64,000 nucleotides of DNA from Oscillibacter faecalis_A. GTDB taxonomy: Bacteria; Bacillota; Clostridia; Oscillospirales; Oscillospiraceae. The stretch is taken from positions 1 to 64,000 of the forward strand of contig NZ_JARFXX010000003.1 in assembly GCF_029218125.1 (NCBI RefSeq), read 5' to 3'. This document shows, in pieces, positions 24,671 to 34,269 of this stretch (positions are counted from its first letter, which is position 1; each line of letters begins with the position of its first letter). Below the pieces are notes generated by a model that had not been told where the DNA came from, ran no database searches, and saw only the letters and a program-made list of their open reading frames with translations. The position numbers and the translations under genes are program-made.

Positions 24671-25228
24671 ATGTTGAAGGACGAATACAAGATTTATGAG
24701 GAAAAGATGAGCAAGAGCATCGACTCTGCCGCTGCGGATTTTGCATCTGTCCGGGCTGGCCGGGCCAACGCCGCTGTGCTGGACCGCATTACGGTGGACT
24801 ATTACGGCACGCCGACGCCCATTCAGCAGATCGCCGCGATTTCCACGCCGGACCCCCGTATTCTGCAAATTTCCCCTTGGGATAATTCCGCGCTGAAATC
24901 CATTGAAAAGGCAATTCTGAACTCCGACCTCGGTATCAACCCGCAGAATGACGGACGCAATATCCGCCTGAATTTCCCGCAGTTGACGGAGGAGCGCCGT
25001 AAGGAACTGGTTAAGCAGATTCGCAAATATGCCGAAAACGGCAAGGTGGCGATTCGCAATATCCGCCGGGACGCTATGGATGCCTTCAAGAAAATGGAAA
25101 AGGCGTCCGAAATCACGGAGGACGATCTGAAGCAGATGGAGAAGGACCTCCAGAAGCTGACGGATGAGAGCAGCAAGAAAATCGACGAGCTTCTTGCCCG
25201 CAAGGAAAAGGAACTGATGGAGATCTGA
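24671..25228 (+). CDS. frr: Ribosome recycling factor
   Basis: A 185-residue protein of normal length for RRF, which splits post-termination ribosomes together with EF-G. The sequence carries ADFASVRAGRANAAVLDRI, the YYGTPTPIQQIA loop, DLGINPQNDG, LRLNFPQLTEERRKEL-type pattern and the KQIRKYAENGKVAIRNIRRDA helix. Its stop codon overlaps the uppS start (TGATG), so the two are translationally coupled. Confidence 0.97.
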   Translation: MLKDEYKIYEEKMSKSIDSAAADFASVRAGRANAAVLDRITVDYYGTPTPIQQIAAISTPDPRILQISPWDNSALKSIEKAILNSDLGINPQNDGRNIRLNFPQLTEERRKELVKQIRKYAENGKVAIRNIRRDAMDAFKKMEKASEITEDDLKQMEKDLQKLTDESSKKIDELLARKEKELMEI

Positions 25229-25980
25229 TGGCTGAGGTACGAACTGGAACACATACGGCGGGGTGGGTTGGTGACCCACCTCGCCATATCGCTATCATTA
25301 TGGATGGCAACGGCCGCTGGGCCACGAAGCGCGGACTGCCCCGTACCGCTGGTCATAAGGCGGGAGCGGAGACATTCCGCAAAATAGCTACCTACTGCAA
25401 GAATATCGGCGTCAAGTATCTGACGGTATACGCCTTTTCCACGGAAAACTGGAAGCGCTCCGAAACGGAGGTCTCCACCATTATGGCGCTTTTGAAAAAG
25501 TATCTGCTGGAGGCGGTGGATACCATGGAGCGTGACCATATCCGGCTCCATTTCTTCGGAGATATGACACCCATTGCTCCGGAGCTGCGGGCGCTGGCCC
25601 ATGAGACGGATGAAATTACAGAGCATCTGTCCCGCGATGATTTTCAGGCGAATGTCTGCCTGAATTACGGTGGCCGGGATGAGATTCTGCGGGCGGTTCG
25701 GCGGTTTGCCGCCGAGTGCACGGCAGGGACGCGGAAGCCGGAGGAGCTTGATGAGGCGGTATTTTCTTCCTATCTGGACTCTGCCGGCATCCCGGACCCG
25801 GAGCTGATCATCAGGCCCAGCGGAGAGGAGCGGCTGAGCAATTTCCTGCTCTGGCAATGCGCCTACTCGGAATTTTATTATACAGATACGCTGTGGCCGG
25901 ATTTTGACGAGGCGGAGCTGGATCGGGCCATTGCGGCCTATCAGAGCCGTGACCGCCGCTTTGGCGGTGTGAAGAAATAA
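25228..25980 (+). CDS. uppS: Undecaprenyl diphosphate synthase (isoprenyl transferase)
   Basis: A 250-residue cis-prenyltransferase that builds the lipid carrier for wall polymers. Signature motifs are HIAIIMDGNGRWA with the catalytic Asp, GHKAGAETFR, TVYAFSTENWKR, NYGGRDEI and near the end DPELIIRPSGEERLSNFLLWQ and ELYFT-like SEFYYTDTLWPDF. The start is the ATG overlapping the frr stop; the first 15 residues are less conserved and a later start cannot be excluded. It shares its operon with dxr and ispG, which supply its isoprenoid precursors. Confidence 0.96.
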   Translation: MAEVRTGTHTAGWVGDPPRHIAIIMDGNGRWATKRGLPRTAGHKAGAETFRKIATYCKNIGVKYLTVYAFSTENWKRSETEVSTIMALLKKYLLEAVDTMERDHIRLHFFGDMTPIAPELRALAHETDEITEHLSRDDFQANVCLNYGGRDEILRAVRRFAAECTAGTRKPEELDEAVFSSYLDSAGIPDPELIIRPSGEERLSNFLLWQCAYSEFYYTDTLWPDFDEAELDRAIAAYQSRDRRFGGVKK

Positions 25981-26012
25981 GCCCTTACAGGCGTTGAAAG
26001 GACTGATTTTCA

Positions 26013-26864
26013 ATGTTGCAAAGATGGCTGGTTGTCATTGTTGGTCTGCCGCTGCTGCTGGCGGCGTTTCTGCTGTGTCCAAGCTGGGCCACGCTGATCG
26101 TGGTATGCGGCATTTCTGCCGCCGCCGCCTATGAGCTGCTGCACACGGCAGGAAAGAAGGTGCCGAAGTGCGTCTATGCGGCCACCATTCTGGCGGCTGT
26201 TGTTCTGGAATGGGTCATTTACGATGAACATACATGGCAGTTTTATGACGGGTATCAGTCCATCGGGATGATCCGCATTCTGTGTGAGCCGCTGACGCTG
26301 GTAACGTTCCTGTTTTTCATTGCGGTCAAGGGATATGGAAAGCCAAACGCTATGCCCTTTGCTGATGTGGCCACCGCCATTGTGGGCGGCATTGTATTCC
26401 CCATGATGTACAGCAGCATTTTTCTACTGCGGATGGATCCGGAATATGGCAGAATGTACGTGCTGCTGCCGTTTTGCGTGGCGTTTATCGGGGACAGCCT
26501 TTCCATGTATGGCGGAATGCTGTTCGGAAAGCGCAAAATGGCGCCGGCGGTCAGCCCGCACAAAACATGGGCGGGTGCCATTGCCGGTGTGCTGGGCGGC
26601 GCGCTGGGGCTGGTGCTTTGGGGCGCAGTGGCCCATGCATGGCTTAGCTACGCGCCGAATTATTTGCAGTTGGCGCAGTATGGTGCGCTGGCAAACGTGG
26701 TGGGGCAGTTGGGTGATCTTTCCATGTCCCTCATCAAGCGCGAGGCCGGTATCAAGGATTTCAGCCACCTGTTTTTGACCCACGGCGGAATGCTGGATCG
26801 CTTTGATTCCACGCTGTTTATTGCTCCGTGGCTCTATCTGTTTGTTTGCGCGGGCGGACTGTAA
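26013..26864 (+). CDS. cdsA: Phosphatidate cytidylyltransferase
   Basis: A 283-residue integral membrane enzyme with about eight helices that makes CDP-diacylglycerol from CTP and phosphatidate. The C-terminal signature is visible as SPHKTWAGAIAGVLGG followed by QLGDLSMSLIKREAGIKDFSHLFLTHGGMLDRFDS, including the metal-binding Asp residues. It follows uppS by 32 bases with ribosome site GAAAGGA. The uppS-cdsA-dxr-rseP order is the standard bacterial one. Confidence 0.96.
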   Translation: MLQRWLVVIVGLPLLLAAFLLCPSWATLIVVCGISAAAAYELLHTAGKKVPKCVYAATILAAVVLEWVIYDEHTWQFYDGYQSIGMIRILCEPLTLVTFLFFIAVKGYGKPNAMPFADVATAIVGGIVFPMMYSSIFLLRMDPEYGRMYVLLPFCVAFIGDSLSMYGGMLFGKRKMAPAVSPHKTWAGAIAGVLGGALGLVLWGAVAHAWLSYAPNYLQLAQYGALANVVGQLGDLSMSLIKREAGIKDFSHLFLTHGGMLDRFDSTLFIAPWLYLFVCAGGL

Positions 26865-26881
26865 GGCATAGGGGATAAGCT

Positions 26882-28042
26882 ATGACAAATACGATTACAA
26901 TACTCGGCTCCACCGGCTCCATTGGACGTCAAAGTCTGGATGTAGCGGAACAGCTCGGCCTGCGTGTTGCGGCCCTGACCGCTAATACCAATGTGGAGCG
27001 AATGGAGGCGCAGTGCCGGAAATTTCGCCCAAAGCTGGCGGTAATGACAGACGAAGGCGCGTCAAGAGAGCTAACTATGCGCCTGGCGGATACTGACATC
27101 AAGGTACGGGGCGGCTTGGAGGCGCTATCTGAGGCTGCCGCACTGCCGGAGGCGGACACGGTCGTGACCGCAGTGGTGGGCGTTGTGGGTCTGAAGCCAA
27201 CGCTGGCGGCAATTCATGCGGGAAAGCGTATCGCGCTGGCAAATAAGGAGACACTGGTTTGTGCCGGAGAGCTGGTTATGGATGAGGCGGAGCGCTGCGG
27301 CGCGGAAATCGTGCCGGTGGACAGCGAGCATTCCGCTATTTTTCAGTGCTTGCAGGGCTGCGCGGAGCGCAGTGAGATCAAGCGGCTGATATTGACCTGC
27401 TCCGGCGGACCGTTCCGGGGCATGAAGCGGGAGGAAGCGGCAGTAAAGACCCGTGAGGATGCTCTGCGGCATCCGAATTGGACCATGGGGCCGAAAATCA
27501 CCGTTGATTGCGCCACATTGATGAATAAGGGGCTGGAGGTCATTGAGGCCATGCGGCTGTACCGCCTGCCCTTGCGTCAGGTCTCCGTTGTGGTGCATCC
27601 GCAGAGCATTGTTCACTCCATGGTTGAATTTTGTGACGGAGTGGTTTTGGCGCAGTTGGGGACGCCGGATATGCGTTTGCCGATTCGTTATGCTATGACC
27701 TATCCGAAGCGGGGAGAAAATCCGGCGCCGCCGCTGGATTTGCTGAACAGCCCGCCGCTGACCTTCATGGAGCCGGACAGGGAGGTGTTTCCGTGTCTTC
27801 GTCTGGCAGAGGAAGCGGCGGAACAGGGCGGTACAGCCTGCGCGATTTTGAATGGCGCCAATGAGGAGGCTGTTCGCCTGTTCCTTGAGCAAAAAATCGG
27901 CTTTTACGATATTTCCGATTTGGTGGCTGAGGTCAGGGCGATGGTTCCTACGGTGCAAAGCCCCTCTTTGGAGGATATTCTGACAGCGGACAGGGAGGCA
28001 CGAGCTGCCTTGAAATCCGCGTATTCAAGGAGTCATGCATGA
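26882..28042 (+). CDS. dxr: 1-deoxy-D-xylulose 5-phosphate reductoisomerase
   Basis: A 386-residue NADPH-dependent enzyme of the non-mevalonate isoprenoid pathway. The Rossmann motif is TILGSTGSIGRQSLDV; further motifs are ALANKETLVCAGEL, VPVDSEHSAIFQCL, ILTCSGGPFRG (active-site Ser/Gly loop), WTMGPKITVDCATLMNKGLE and the metal-site NGANEEAV. Its stop overlaps the rseP start by four bases. Together with ispG downstream it indicates MEP-pathway isoprenoid synthesis. Confidence 0.97.
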   Translation: MTNTITILGSTGSIGRQSLDVAEQLGLRVAALTANTNVERMEAQCRKFRPKLAVMTDEGASRELTMRLADTDIKVRGGLEALSEAAALPEADTVVTAVVGVVGLKPTLAAIHAGKRIALANKETLVCAGELVMDEAERCGAEIVPVDSEHSAIFQCLQGCAERSEIKRLILTCSGGPFRGMKREEAAVKTREDALRHPNWTMGPKITVDCATLMNKGLEVIEAMRLYRLPLRQVSVVVHPQSIVHSMVEFCDGVVLAQLGTPDMRLPIRYAMTYPKRGENPAPPLDLLNSPPLTFMEPDREVFPCLRLAEEAAEQGGTACAILNGANEEAVRLFLEQKIGFYDISDLVAEVRAMVPTVQSPSLEDILTADREARAALKSAYSRSHA

Positions 28043-29130
28043 GCATTGTCTATATCCTTGCAGCAATTCTGATTTTTGGAATTTTAATTGCCGTGCACGA
28101 GTTGGGACATTTTCTGGCTGCGAAGTTCTGCGGCGTGCAGGTCAATGAGTTTTCCATCGGCATGGGTCCCGCACTGTGGAAAAGGCAAAAGGGCGAGACC
28201 CTATATTCGCTTCGGCTTCTGCCCATCGGCGGCTACTGCGCCATGGAGGGCGAGGATGAGGATACCGGTAACACCCGCTCCTTTGTCCGGCAAGGCTTTT
28301 TAAAAAAGCTGGTGATTTTGGCCGCCGGTGCTTTTATGAATTTCATTGCCGGACTGCTGATTATCGCAATTCTGTTCAGCAGCGCGCAGGTGTTTTGGGT
28401 AGACAGCATAGCGAACTTGGCGCCGGAGGTCACGCAGACCGGTGCGTCCGGACTGATGCCCGGAGATCAGATTTACAAGGTCAACGGCTGGCGCACTTAT
28501 TTCAGCGGCGACGCGCAGATGTTTTTGGGCTATTCCGGCGATACGGCCGATATTGAGGTCATTCGGGACGGCCAGCATATCACGGTGCAGGAACTTCTCC
28601 GGCAGACCTGTACGGACCAGCAGGGCAAGCCCTATCAGGGCTTTGGACTGTATGTGGGACGTCAGGCGATCACTGCGACCGCGTGGAACAAGCTTTCGTA
28701 TAGTTGGAATCAGGCGAAGGACTTTGTTCAGTTGGTTTGGTTCAGTCTCGTACAACTCGTTCAGGGAAATGCCGGACTGAATGACCTCAGCGGCCCGGTG
28801 GGCATCGTGACAACCATTCAAAATGTCGGCTCAGAGGCGCAGCAGGAGGCGGAGAGCAATAATGAAAATGGACTCTTAGCCGCGGCGGAGAGTATTGCCT
28901 ATTTTGCGGCGTTGATTGCGGTAAACCTGTCGGTGATGAATCTTCTCCCGCTGCCGGCGCTGGATGGCGGGCGGATTCTGTTCCTGCTGGTGGATGCTGT
29001 TGCTATCAAAGTCTTCCATAGAAAAATACCCGAGAGATTTCAGGCGGCTGTCAATGCGGCGGGCATGGCGCTTTTGCTGGGCTTTATGCTGCTGGTAACA
29101 TTTCATGATGTATTCAGGCTGTTGAAATGA
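28039..29130 (+). CDS. rseP: RIP-type zinc metalloprotease (site-2 protease)
   Basis: A 363-residue M50-family intramembrane protease. It has the zinc site VHELGHFLAAK in the first helix (about residue 21), FSIGMGP, a PDZ domain in the middle (about 125-190, SGLMPGDQIYKVNG), and the second conserved site MNLLPLPALDGGRILF. Such proteases cut membrane-bound anti-sigma factors and signal-peptide remnants. A DUF4179 anti-sigma-like protein and a membrane HTH protein in this window are possible substrates, but there is no direct evidence. Starts inside the end of dxr (ATGA) and ends inside the ispG start. Confidence 0.95.
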   Translation: MSIVYILAAILIFGILIAVHELGHFLAAKFCGVQVNEFSIGMGPALWKRQKGETLYSLRLLPIGGYCAMEGEDEDTGNTRSFVRQGFLKKLVILAAGAFMNFIAGLLIIAILFSSAQVFWVDSIANLAPEVTQTGASGLMPGDQIYKVNGWRTYFSGDAQMFLGYSGDTADIEVIRDGQHITVQELLRQTCTDQQGKPYQGFGLYVGRQAITATAWNKLSYSWNQAKDFVQLVWFSLVQLVQGNAGLNDLSGPVGIVTTIQNVGSEAQQEAESNNENGLLAAAESIAYFAALIAVNLSVMNLLPLPALDGGRILFLLVDAVAIKVFHRKIPERFQAAVNAAGMALLLGFMLLVTFHDVFRLLK

Positions 29131-30188
29131 CTGAAAAGAGGATATTCAAGATGACAAAGAAGCTGATGGTGGGGTCCGTGCCGGTGGGCGGCGGTACTCC
29201 GGTTACCATCCAGTCCATGTGCAATACGAAAACGGATCAGGTTGATGCTACCGTGGCGCAGATTCACGCGCTGGAGGCCGCCGGATGCGAGATCATCCGC
29301 ATTGCGGTGCCGGATGAGGCAGCGGCTATGGCGGTGGACCGTATCAAGGAGCAAATCACGATTCCGCTGATTGCGGACATCCACTTTAATTATAAGCTGG
29401 CGATCATGTGCGCCGAGCGGGGAATCGATGCACTGCGCATCAACCCCGGCAACATCGGTGGGGAGGAGCGGGTCAAGGCTGTGGCGGAGGCTTGCCGCCG
29501 AAAGCGGATTCCCATTCGTATCGGTGTCAATGGCGGTTCTCTGGAAAAGAGCCTGCGGGCCAAGTATGGCGGCGTTACTGCGGAGGCACTGGTGGAGAGC
29601 GCCATGGGCCATGTAAAGCTGCTGAACCGCTATGACTTTGATGATATCTGCATTTCGGTCAAATGCTCCGATGTGCCTTTGACCATGCGGTCCTACACGC
29701 TTTTGAGCCAGCAGACAGATTATCCCCTGCACTTAGGCGTTACCGAGGCCGGTACGCCGGCTATGGGCATGATAAAATCCGCCATGGGAATTGGCGGATT
29801 ACTGTGTATGGGCATCGGAGACACGATGCGTGTCACGCTGACGGCGGACCCCGTTGAGGAGGTTTACGCCGCGCAGAGGATACTCCGGGCTGCCGGACTG
29901 CGGAGAGATGGCGTCAATCTGATTGCCTGCCCGACCTGCGGCCGCACACGAATTGATTTGATTCCCATGGCGGAGGAGGTCGAGCGGCGCCTTACGGGCT
30001 GCAAGAAGAATATTACAGTCGCGGTGATGGGCTGCGCGGTCAATGGCCCGGGAGAGGCGTCTGCCGCCGATGTCGGCATTGCCGGCGGAGACGGTGAGGG
30101 TCTGATATTCCGAAAGGGAGAAATACTTTACAAGGTGCCGCAGGAGCAGCTTGTAGATGCCTTAATGAAAGAAATTGAGAAGCTGTAA
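29127..30188 (+). CDS. ispG: 4-hydroxy-3-methylbut-2-en-1-yl diphosphate synthase
   Basis: A 353-residue iron-sulfur enzyme catalysing the penultimate MEP-pathway step. Motifs are VGGGTPVTIQSMCNT, RIAVPDEAAA, IPLIADIHFNYKLA, ALRINPGNIG, and the cluster ligands in CPTCGRT with a later MGCAVNGPGEA. Two starts are possible: ATG 29127, coupled to the rseP stop but with a weak ribosome site, or ATG 29151, eight bases after AGAGGA. The second gives an N-terminus of more typical length; I keep the first as the coupled option. Confidence 0.95.
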   Translation: MTEKRIFKMTKKLMVGSVPVGGGTPVTIQSMCNTKTDQVDATVAQIHALEAAGCEIIRIAVPDEAAAMAVDRIKEQITIPLIADIHFNYKLAIMCAERGIDALRINPGNIGGEERVKAVAEACRRKRIPIRIGVNGGSLEKSLRAKYGGVTAEALVESAMGHVKLLNRYDFDDICISVKCSDVPLTMRSYTLLSQQTDYPLHLGVTEAGTPAMGMIKSAMGIGGLLCMGIGDTMRVTLTADPVEEVYAAQRILRAAGLRRDGVNLIACPTCGRTRIDLIPMAEEVERRLTGCKKNITVAVMGCAVNGPGEASAADVGIAGGDGEGLIFRKGEILYKVPQEQLVDALMKEIEKL

Positions 30189-30203
30189 ACGAAAGAGGTC
30201 CCC

Positions 30204-33200
30204 ATGTCGAAAGAGATACCGTTTTTTGAATTATTTTCGCAGCTGAAGCTGTCCTCAGAGCTGCGGCTCAAGCTGCTGGGCGCAGCAATCACCACAGCCT
30301 GCATCCAAAGAGAAACACGGGCCATTGATTTGGCGGTGACAGTAAAGACCGCTTTGGAGGCTTCGGATATTGATGAGCTGATTTCCGCGATTCGCAATGA
30401 CTATAGCTTCAACGCAGTCGATATTCATGCAACACTGAAAGAAGCAGCTCCCGCAGACCGGCAGAAAGCGGCACCGGCGTCCGGGAGTCACGGCGGGGGA
30501 GCCGCGGTGGGGGCGGTTTTAATGGGGAATACCATTAAAACGCGGCCTGTAGAGATGAAAACACTGGACCTGAAAATGGGCAACGCCACGGTGGCAGGGA
30601 AGGTGTTCTCTGCCGAATGTACGGAGACCCGCCGGCCGGGAATGTGGCGTCTTCATGTGGAAATGACAGACTACACCAGTTCAGTTGCGATTCATAAAAA
30701 TTTGACAGATAAGGACGCAAAGGCGCTGGACGGGAAAATCAATCCGGGAATGTGGCTGTGCGTTCAGGGGAAGATGGAGCCAACATGGGACGGTAAGGAC
30801 ATTCAGCTCAATCCTTATCATATCAATATCATCCAGCATGAGGAGCGTCAGGACACGGCGCCGGTCAAGCGTGTGGAGCTGCACCTGCACACCAAAATGA
30901 GTAATATGGACGCGCTGACGGATACAAAGGAGGTCATCAAGGAGGCGATTCGCTGGGGACATCCCGCCATTGCCATTACGGATCACGGCGTGGCCCAATC
31001 CTTCCCGGATGCGTGGCACGCAGCAGGGGATAAAATAAAAATACTTTACGGCGTAGAAGGCTATTTTATCAATAATGTGGATGACCGAATCGCTGTGCAC
31101 GGGCATCAGGACTGCAAATTGGAGGACGAGTTCGTCTGCTTCGATATTGAAACAACAGGTCTCAAGGTAGACCGGGAGGCTATCACGGAGATCGGTGCGG
31201 TGGTGCTGAAAAACGGTGAGATCGCCGAACGCTTCCAGACCTTTGTAAATCCCAACCGCCGCTTAACGCCGGAAATCATCGGCCTGACCGGCATCACAGA
31301 CGAAATGCTGAAGGACGCGCCGCAGCTGAAGGAGGCATTGACGGATTTCCTGAAATTTGTCAACGGGCGGCCGCTGGCGGCGCATAACGCGGAATTTGAT
31401 ATCGGCTTTATCCGTGCGGGGTGTAAAAAGGTTGGTCTGGACTTTGAGCCGACCTATGTGGACTCCTTGATTTTAGCGCAAAATCTGCTGCCGGAGCTCT
31501 CTAAATATAAGCTGGATATTGTGGCGGAGCACCTTGACTTGCCCGCTTTTAACCACCACCGTGCCAGCGACGATGCCGCAACAGTGGGGTATATGTTGAT
31601 TCCGTTCTGGAAAATGCTCCATGAGCGGGGAATCCATAGTTTGCAGGCCATCAATCAGGAAATGGAGAAGCTGCGGCCCCTTGGCAGTAAGTCAAACCGG
31701 TTCCCGAAGCATATCATCATTTTGGCGCGGAACAAGGTGGGATTGAAAAATCTTTACCAGTTAATTTCAGCGTCCAACCTGAAGTATTTTAAACGGGTAC
31801 CCACTATTCCCAAGAGCGAACTGATAGCGCACCGGGAAGGCTTAATCATCGGCTCTGCCTGTGAGGCCGGGGAGCTGTTCCGGGCGGTGACGGACCATAA
31901 GGATTGGGATGAGCTGAAACGCATCGCCTCGTTTTATGATTATTTGGAAATTCAGCCTCTTTGCAATAATGCATTCATGCTTCGCAATGGCGATGCCAGA
32001 AGCGAGGAGGACCTGCGGGAGTTTAACCGCACCATTGTCCGGCTGGGTGAGGAGCTTGGAAAGCCGGTCTGTGCTACGGGCGACGTTCATTTCCGGGAGC
32101 CGGAGGACGAGGTGTACCGGCATATCCTGCTGGCCTCTAAAAAATTCCCGGACGCCAATGAGCCGCTGCCAATCTATTTCAAAACCACACAGGAGATGCT
32201 GGAGGAGTTCAGCTATCTGGGTGAGGAAAAGGCGTATGAGGTGGTGATCACCAATACCCGTCTGGTTGCGGATCAGATCGAGACCTTTGAGCTGCTGCCG
32301 GCGGAGCTGTTCCCGCCGCGCCTTGAAAATTCAGAGGAGGATTTGAACCGTCTGGTATGGGAGAAGGTCCATCGGCTTTACGGCGAGAATCCGCCGCAGT
32401 TGATTGTGGACCGCTTGAACGTGGAGCTGGGCGGCATTCTTGGAAAATACGATGTGGTGTATATGTCTGCGCAAAAGCTGGTGCAGCGCAGCAATGAGTG
32501 CGGCTATCTGGTGGGCTCCCGTGGCTCCGTCGGTTCCTCGTTGGTGGCTTATATGTCCGGCATTACTGAGGTCAATTCGCTGCCGCCCCATTACCGCTGC
32601 CCTAACTGCAAAAACAGTGAGTTTATTTTGGATGGCAGCTACGGCTGCGGAGCAGATATGCCGGATAAGGAGTGCCCGGTGTGCGGCACAAAGTACGTAA
32701 AGGACGGCTTTGATATCCCGTTTGAAACTTTCTTGGGCTTCGGCGGCGGCAAGGTGCCGGATATCGATCTGAACTTCTCCGGCGAATATCAGGCGCGGGC
32801 GCACCGACATGCCATTGAAATGTTTGGTGAGACACAGGTGTTCCGGGCAGGAACCATCGGTACGTTGGCGGAAAAAACGGCGTATGGCTTTGTCAAGAAG
32901 TATCTGGAGGAAAACGGCATTGTGGCAAGCCGGGCAGAGGAAAACCGCCTGACCCTTGGCTGTGTAGGTGTGCGCCGGACGACCGGCCAGCACCCCGGCG
33001 GTCTGGTGGTTGTCCCGGATGACAAGGATATGGAGGATTTCTGCCCGGTTCAGCACCCGGCGGATGCGGATGATTCCGATACCATTACAACGCACTTTGA
33101 ATATCACTCCATGGAGGCAAATATCCTGAAGCTGGATATGCTGGGACACGATGACCCGACCATGGTGCGTATGATGCAGGACCTTACCGGCGTGGACCCA

Positions 33201-34190
33201 CACGAGATTCCGCTGGATGACCCGGATACCATGTCAATTTTCACCTCCAGTAAGGTGCTGGGATATGAAAATGATGAAATTCTCGGGCCTACTGGCGCTG
33301 TGGCAATTCCGGAGTTCAACACGCGCTTCACCCGGCAGATGCTGATGGACACGCAGCCGAAGGACTTCAATACGCTGGTGCGGCTGTCCGGCTTCTCTCA
33401 CGGCACCGATGTGTGGATGGGAAATGCACGGGAACTGATTTTGAGCGGCACCGCCAGCGTTCTGGAAACGGTGGGCTGCCGTGACGATATCATGCTTTAC
33501 CTTATATCCAAGGGACTGGACCCCAAAATGAGCTTTAAGATCATGGAAAAGGTCCGAAAGGGAAAGGTAAAGAAGGGCGGCTTTGACGAGGGCTGGGAGG
33601 ACGCCATGCGAGAACATGAGGTGCCGGAGTGGTACATCGAATCCCTTGCCAAAATCGGCTATCTGTTCCCCAAGGCTCACGCAGTCGCCTATGTAATGAT
33701 GGCGTTCCGCATTGCGTGGTACAAGGTCCATGAGCCGCTGGCGTTTTATGCGACGTTCTTTTCCGTGCGAGCCAAGGCCTTTGACGCGGAATACTGCTGC
33801 GCCGGTATGGCGGCGGTTAAAAAGAAGATTCGGGAAATTGAAAACAATAAGGATGCCACGGCTGTTGAGCAGAATCTGCTGACCACGCTGGAGGTGTGCT
33901 ATGAGTTTTATCTCCGGGGCTTCCACTTTGACACCATCAATATCTACAAGTCCGATGCAACAAAGTTTATCGTAACGGAAAACGGACTGCTGCCGCCCTT
34001 TGTCACCGTACATGGTTTAGGTGAAGCGGCGGCCATTGACACAGTGGAGAAGCGGAAAGGGAAGGAGTTCATCTCCATCGAAGAATTTTCCATGTGCTGC
34101 AATAAGCTCTCCAAAACGCATATTGAGCAGCTAAAGGCGCTTGGCGCCTTTGCCGGTATGGCAGATACCAGTCAGATCACACTGTTCTGA
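30204..34190 (+). CDS. polC: DNA polymerase III alpha subunit, PolC type
   Basis: A 1328-residue replicative polymerase of Bacillota. In order: a short N-terminal region (about 1-90), OB-fold domain (about 115-225), PHP domain starting VELHLHTKMSNMDALTD, inserted 3'-5' exonuclease (FDIETTGLKVDREAITEIGAV near 310 to HRASDDAATVGYM), the rest of PHP, and the polymerase core. A zinc knuckle CPNCKN...CPVC lies near 795-830, and the palm aspartates are Asp853 and Asp855 in VPDIDLNFSG. The C-terminal tail contains FVTVHGLGEAAA. Classical PolC is about 1440 residues, so roughly 100 residues are missing, apparently from the N-terminal clamp/tau-binding part. Last gene of the pyrH operon. Confidence 0.96.
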   Translation: MSKEIPFFELFSQLKLSSELRLKLLGAAITTACIQRETRAIDLAVTVKTALEASDIDELISAIRNDYSFNAVDIHATLKEAAPADRQKAAPASGSHGGGAAVGAVLMGNTIKTRPVEMKTLDLKMGNATVAGKVFSAECTETRRPGMWRLHVEMTDYTSSVAIHKNLTDKDAKALDGKINPGMWLCVQGKMEPTWDGKDIQLNPYHINIIQHEERQDTAPVKRVELHLHTKMSNMDALTDTKEVIKEAIRWGHPAIAITDHGVAQSFPDAWHAAGDKIKILYGVEGYFINNVDDRIAVHGHQDCKLEDEFVCFDIETTGLKVDREAITEIGAVVLKNGEIAERFQTFVNPNRRLTPEIIGLTGITDEMLKDAPQLKEALTDFLKFVNGRPLAAHNAEFDIGFIRAGCKKVGLDFEPTYVDSLILAQNLLPELSKYKLDIVAEHLDLPAFNHHRASDDAATVGYMLIPFWKMLHERGIHSLQAINQEMEKLRPLGSKSNRFPKHIIILARNKVGLKNLYQLISASNLKYFKRVPTIPKSELIAHREGLIIGSACEAGELFRAVTDHKDWDELKRIASFYDYLEIQPLCNNAFMLRNGDARSEEDLREFNRTIVRLGEELGKPVCATGDVHFREPEDEVYRHILLASKKFPDANEPLPIYFKTTQEMLEEFSYLGEEKAYEVVITNTRLVADQIETFELLPAELFPPRLENSEEDLNRLVWEKVHRLYGENPPQLIVDRLNVELGGILGKYDVVYMSAQKLVQRSNECGYLVGSRGSVGSSLVAYMSGITEVNSLPPHYRCPNCKNSEFILDGSYGCGADMPDKECPVCGTKYVKDGFDIPFETFLGFGGGKVPDIDLNFSGEYQARAHRHAIEMFGETQVFRAGTIGTLAEKTAYGFVKKYLEENGIVASRAEENRLTLGCVGVRRTTGQHPGGLVVVPDDKDMEDFCPVQHPADADDSDTITTHFEYHSMEANILKLDMLGHDDPTMVRMMQDLTGVDPHEIPLDDPDTMSIFTSSKVLGYENDEILGPTGAVAIPEFNTRFTRQMLMDTQPKDFNTLVRLSGFSHGTDVWMGNARELILSGTASVLETVGCRDDIMLYLISKGLDPKMSFKIMEKVRKGKVKKGGFDEGWEDAMREHEVPEWYIESLAKIGYLFPKAHAVAYVMMAFRIAWYKVHEPLAFYATFFSVRAKAFDAEYCCAGMAAVKKKIREIENNKDATAVEQNLLTTLEVCYEFYLRGFHFDTINIYKSDATKFIVTENGLLPPFVTVHGLGEAAAIDTVEKRKGKEFISIEEFSMCCNKLSKTHIEQLKALGAFAGMADTSQITLF

Positions 34191-34215
34191 TACAATTTTT
34201 TTTCGTTGAATCAAT

Positions 34216-34262
34216 AAAAAATCAGCCCCGTATCCTTAGTGGATTACGGGGCTGATTTTTTT
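34216..34262. terminator. Bidirectional terminator, polC versus thioesterase
   Basis: A long stem with arms around AAAATCAGCCCCGTA and TACGGGGCTGATTTT is flanked by A and T runs. It ends the pyrH-polC operon and, in the other direction, the pot operon with the thioesterase. Confidence 0.85.
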
Positions 34263-34269
34263 AATTTGT

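Noticed and set aside
23630..25279. A 549-codon minus-strand frame opposite pyrH and frr
   Set aside because: Antisense to two complete housekeeping genes, low-complexity His/Arg-rich translation, no ribosome site; a shadow frame.
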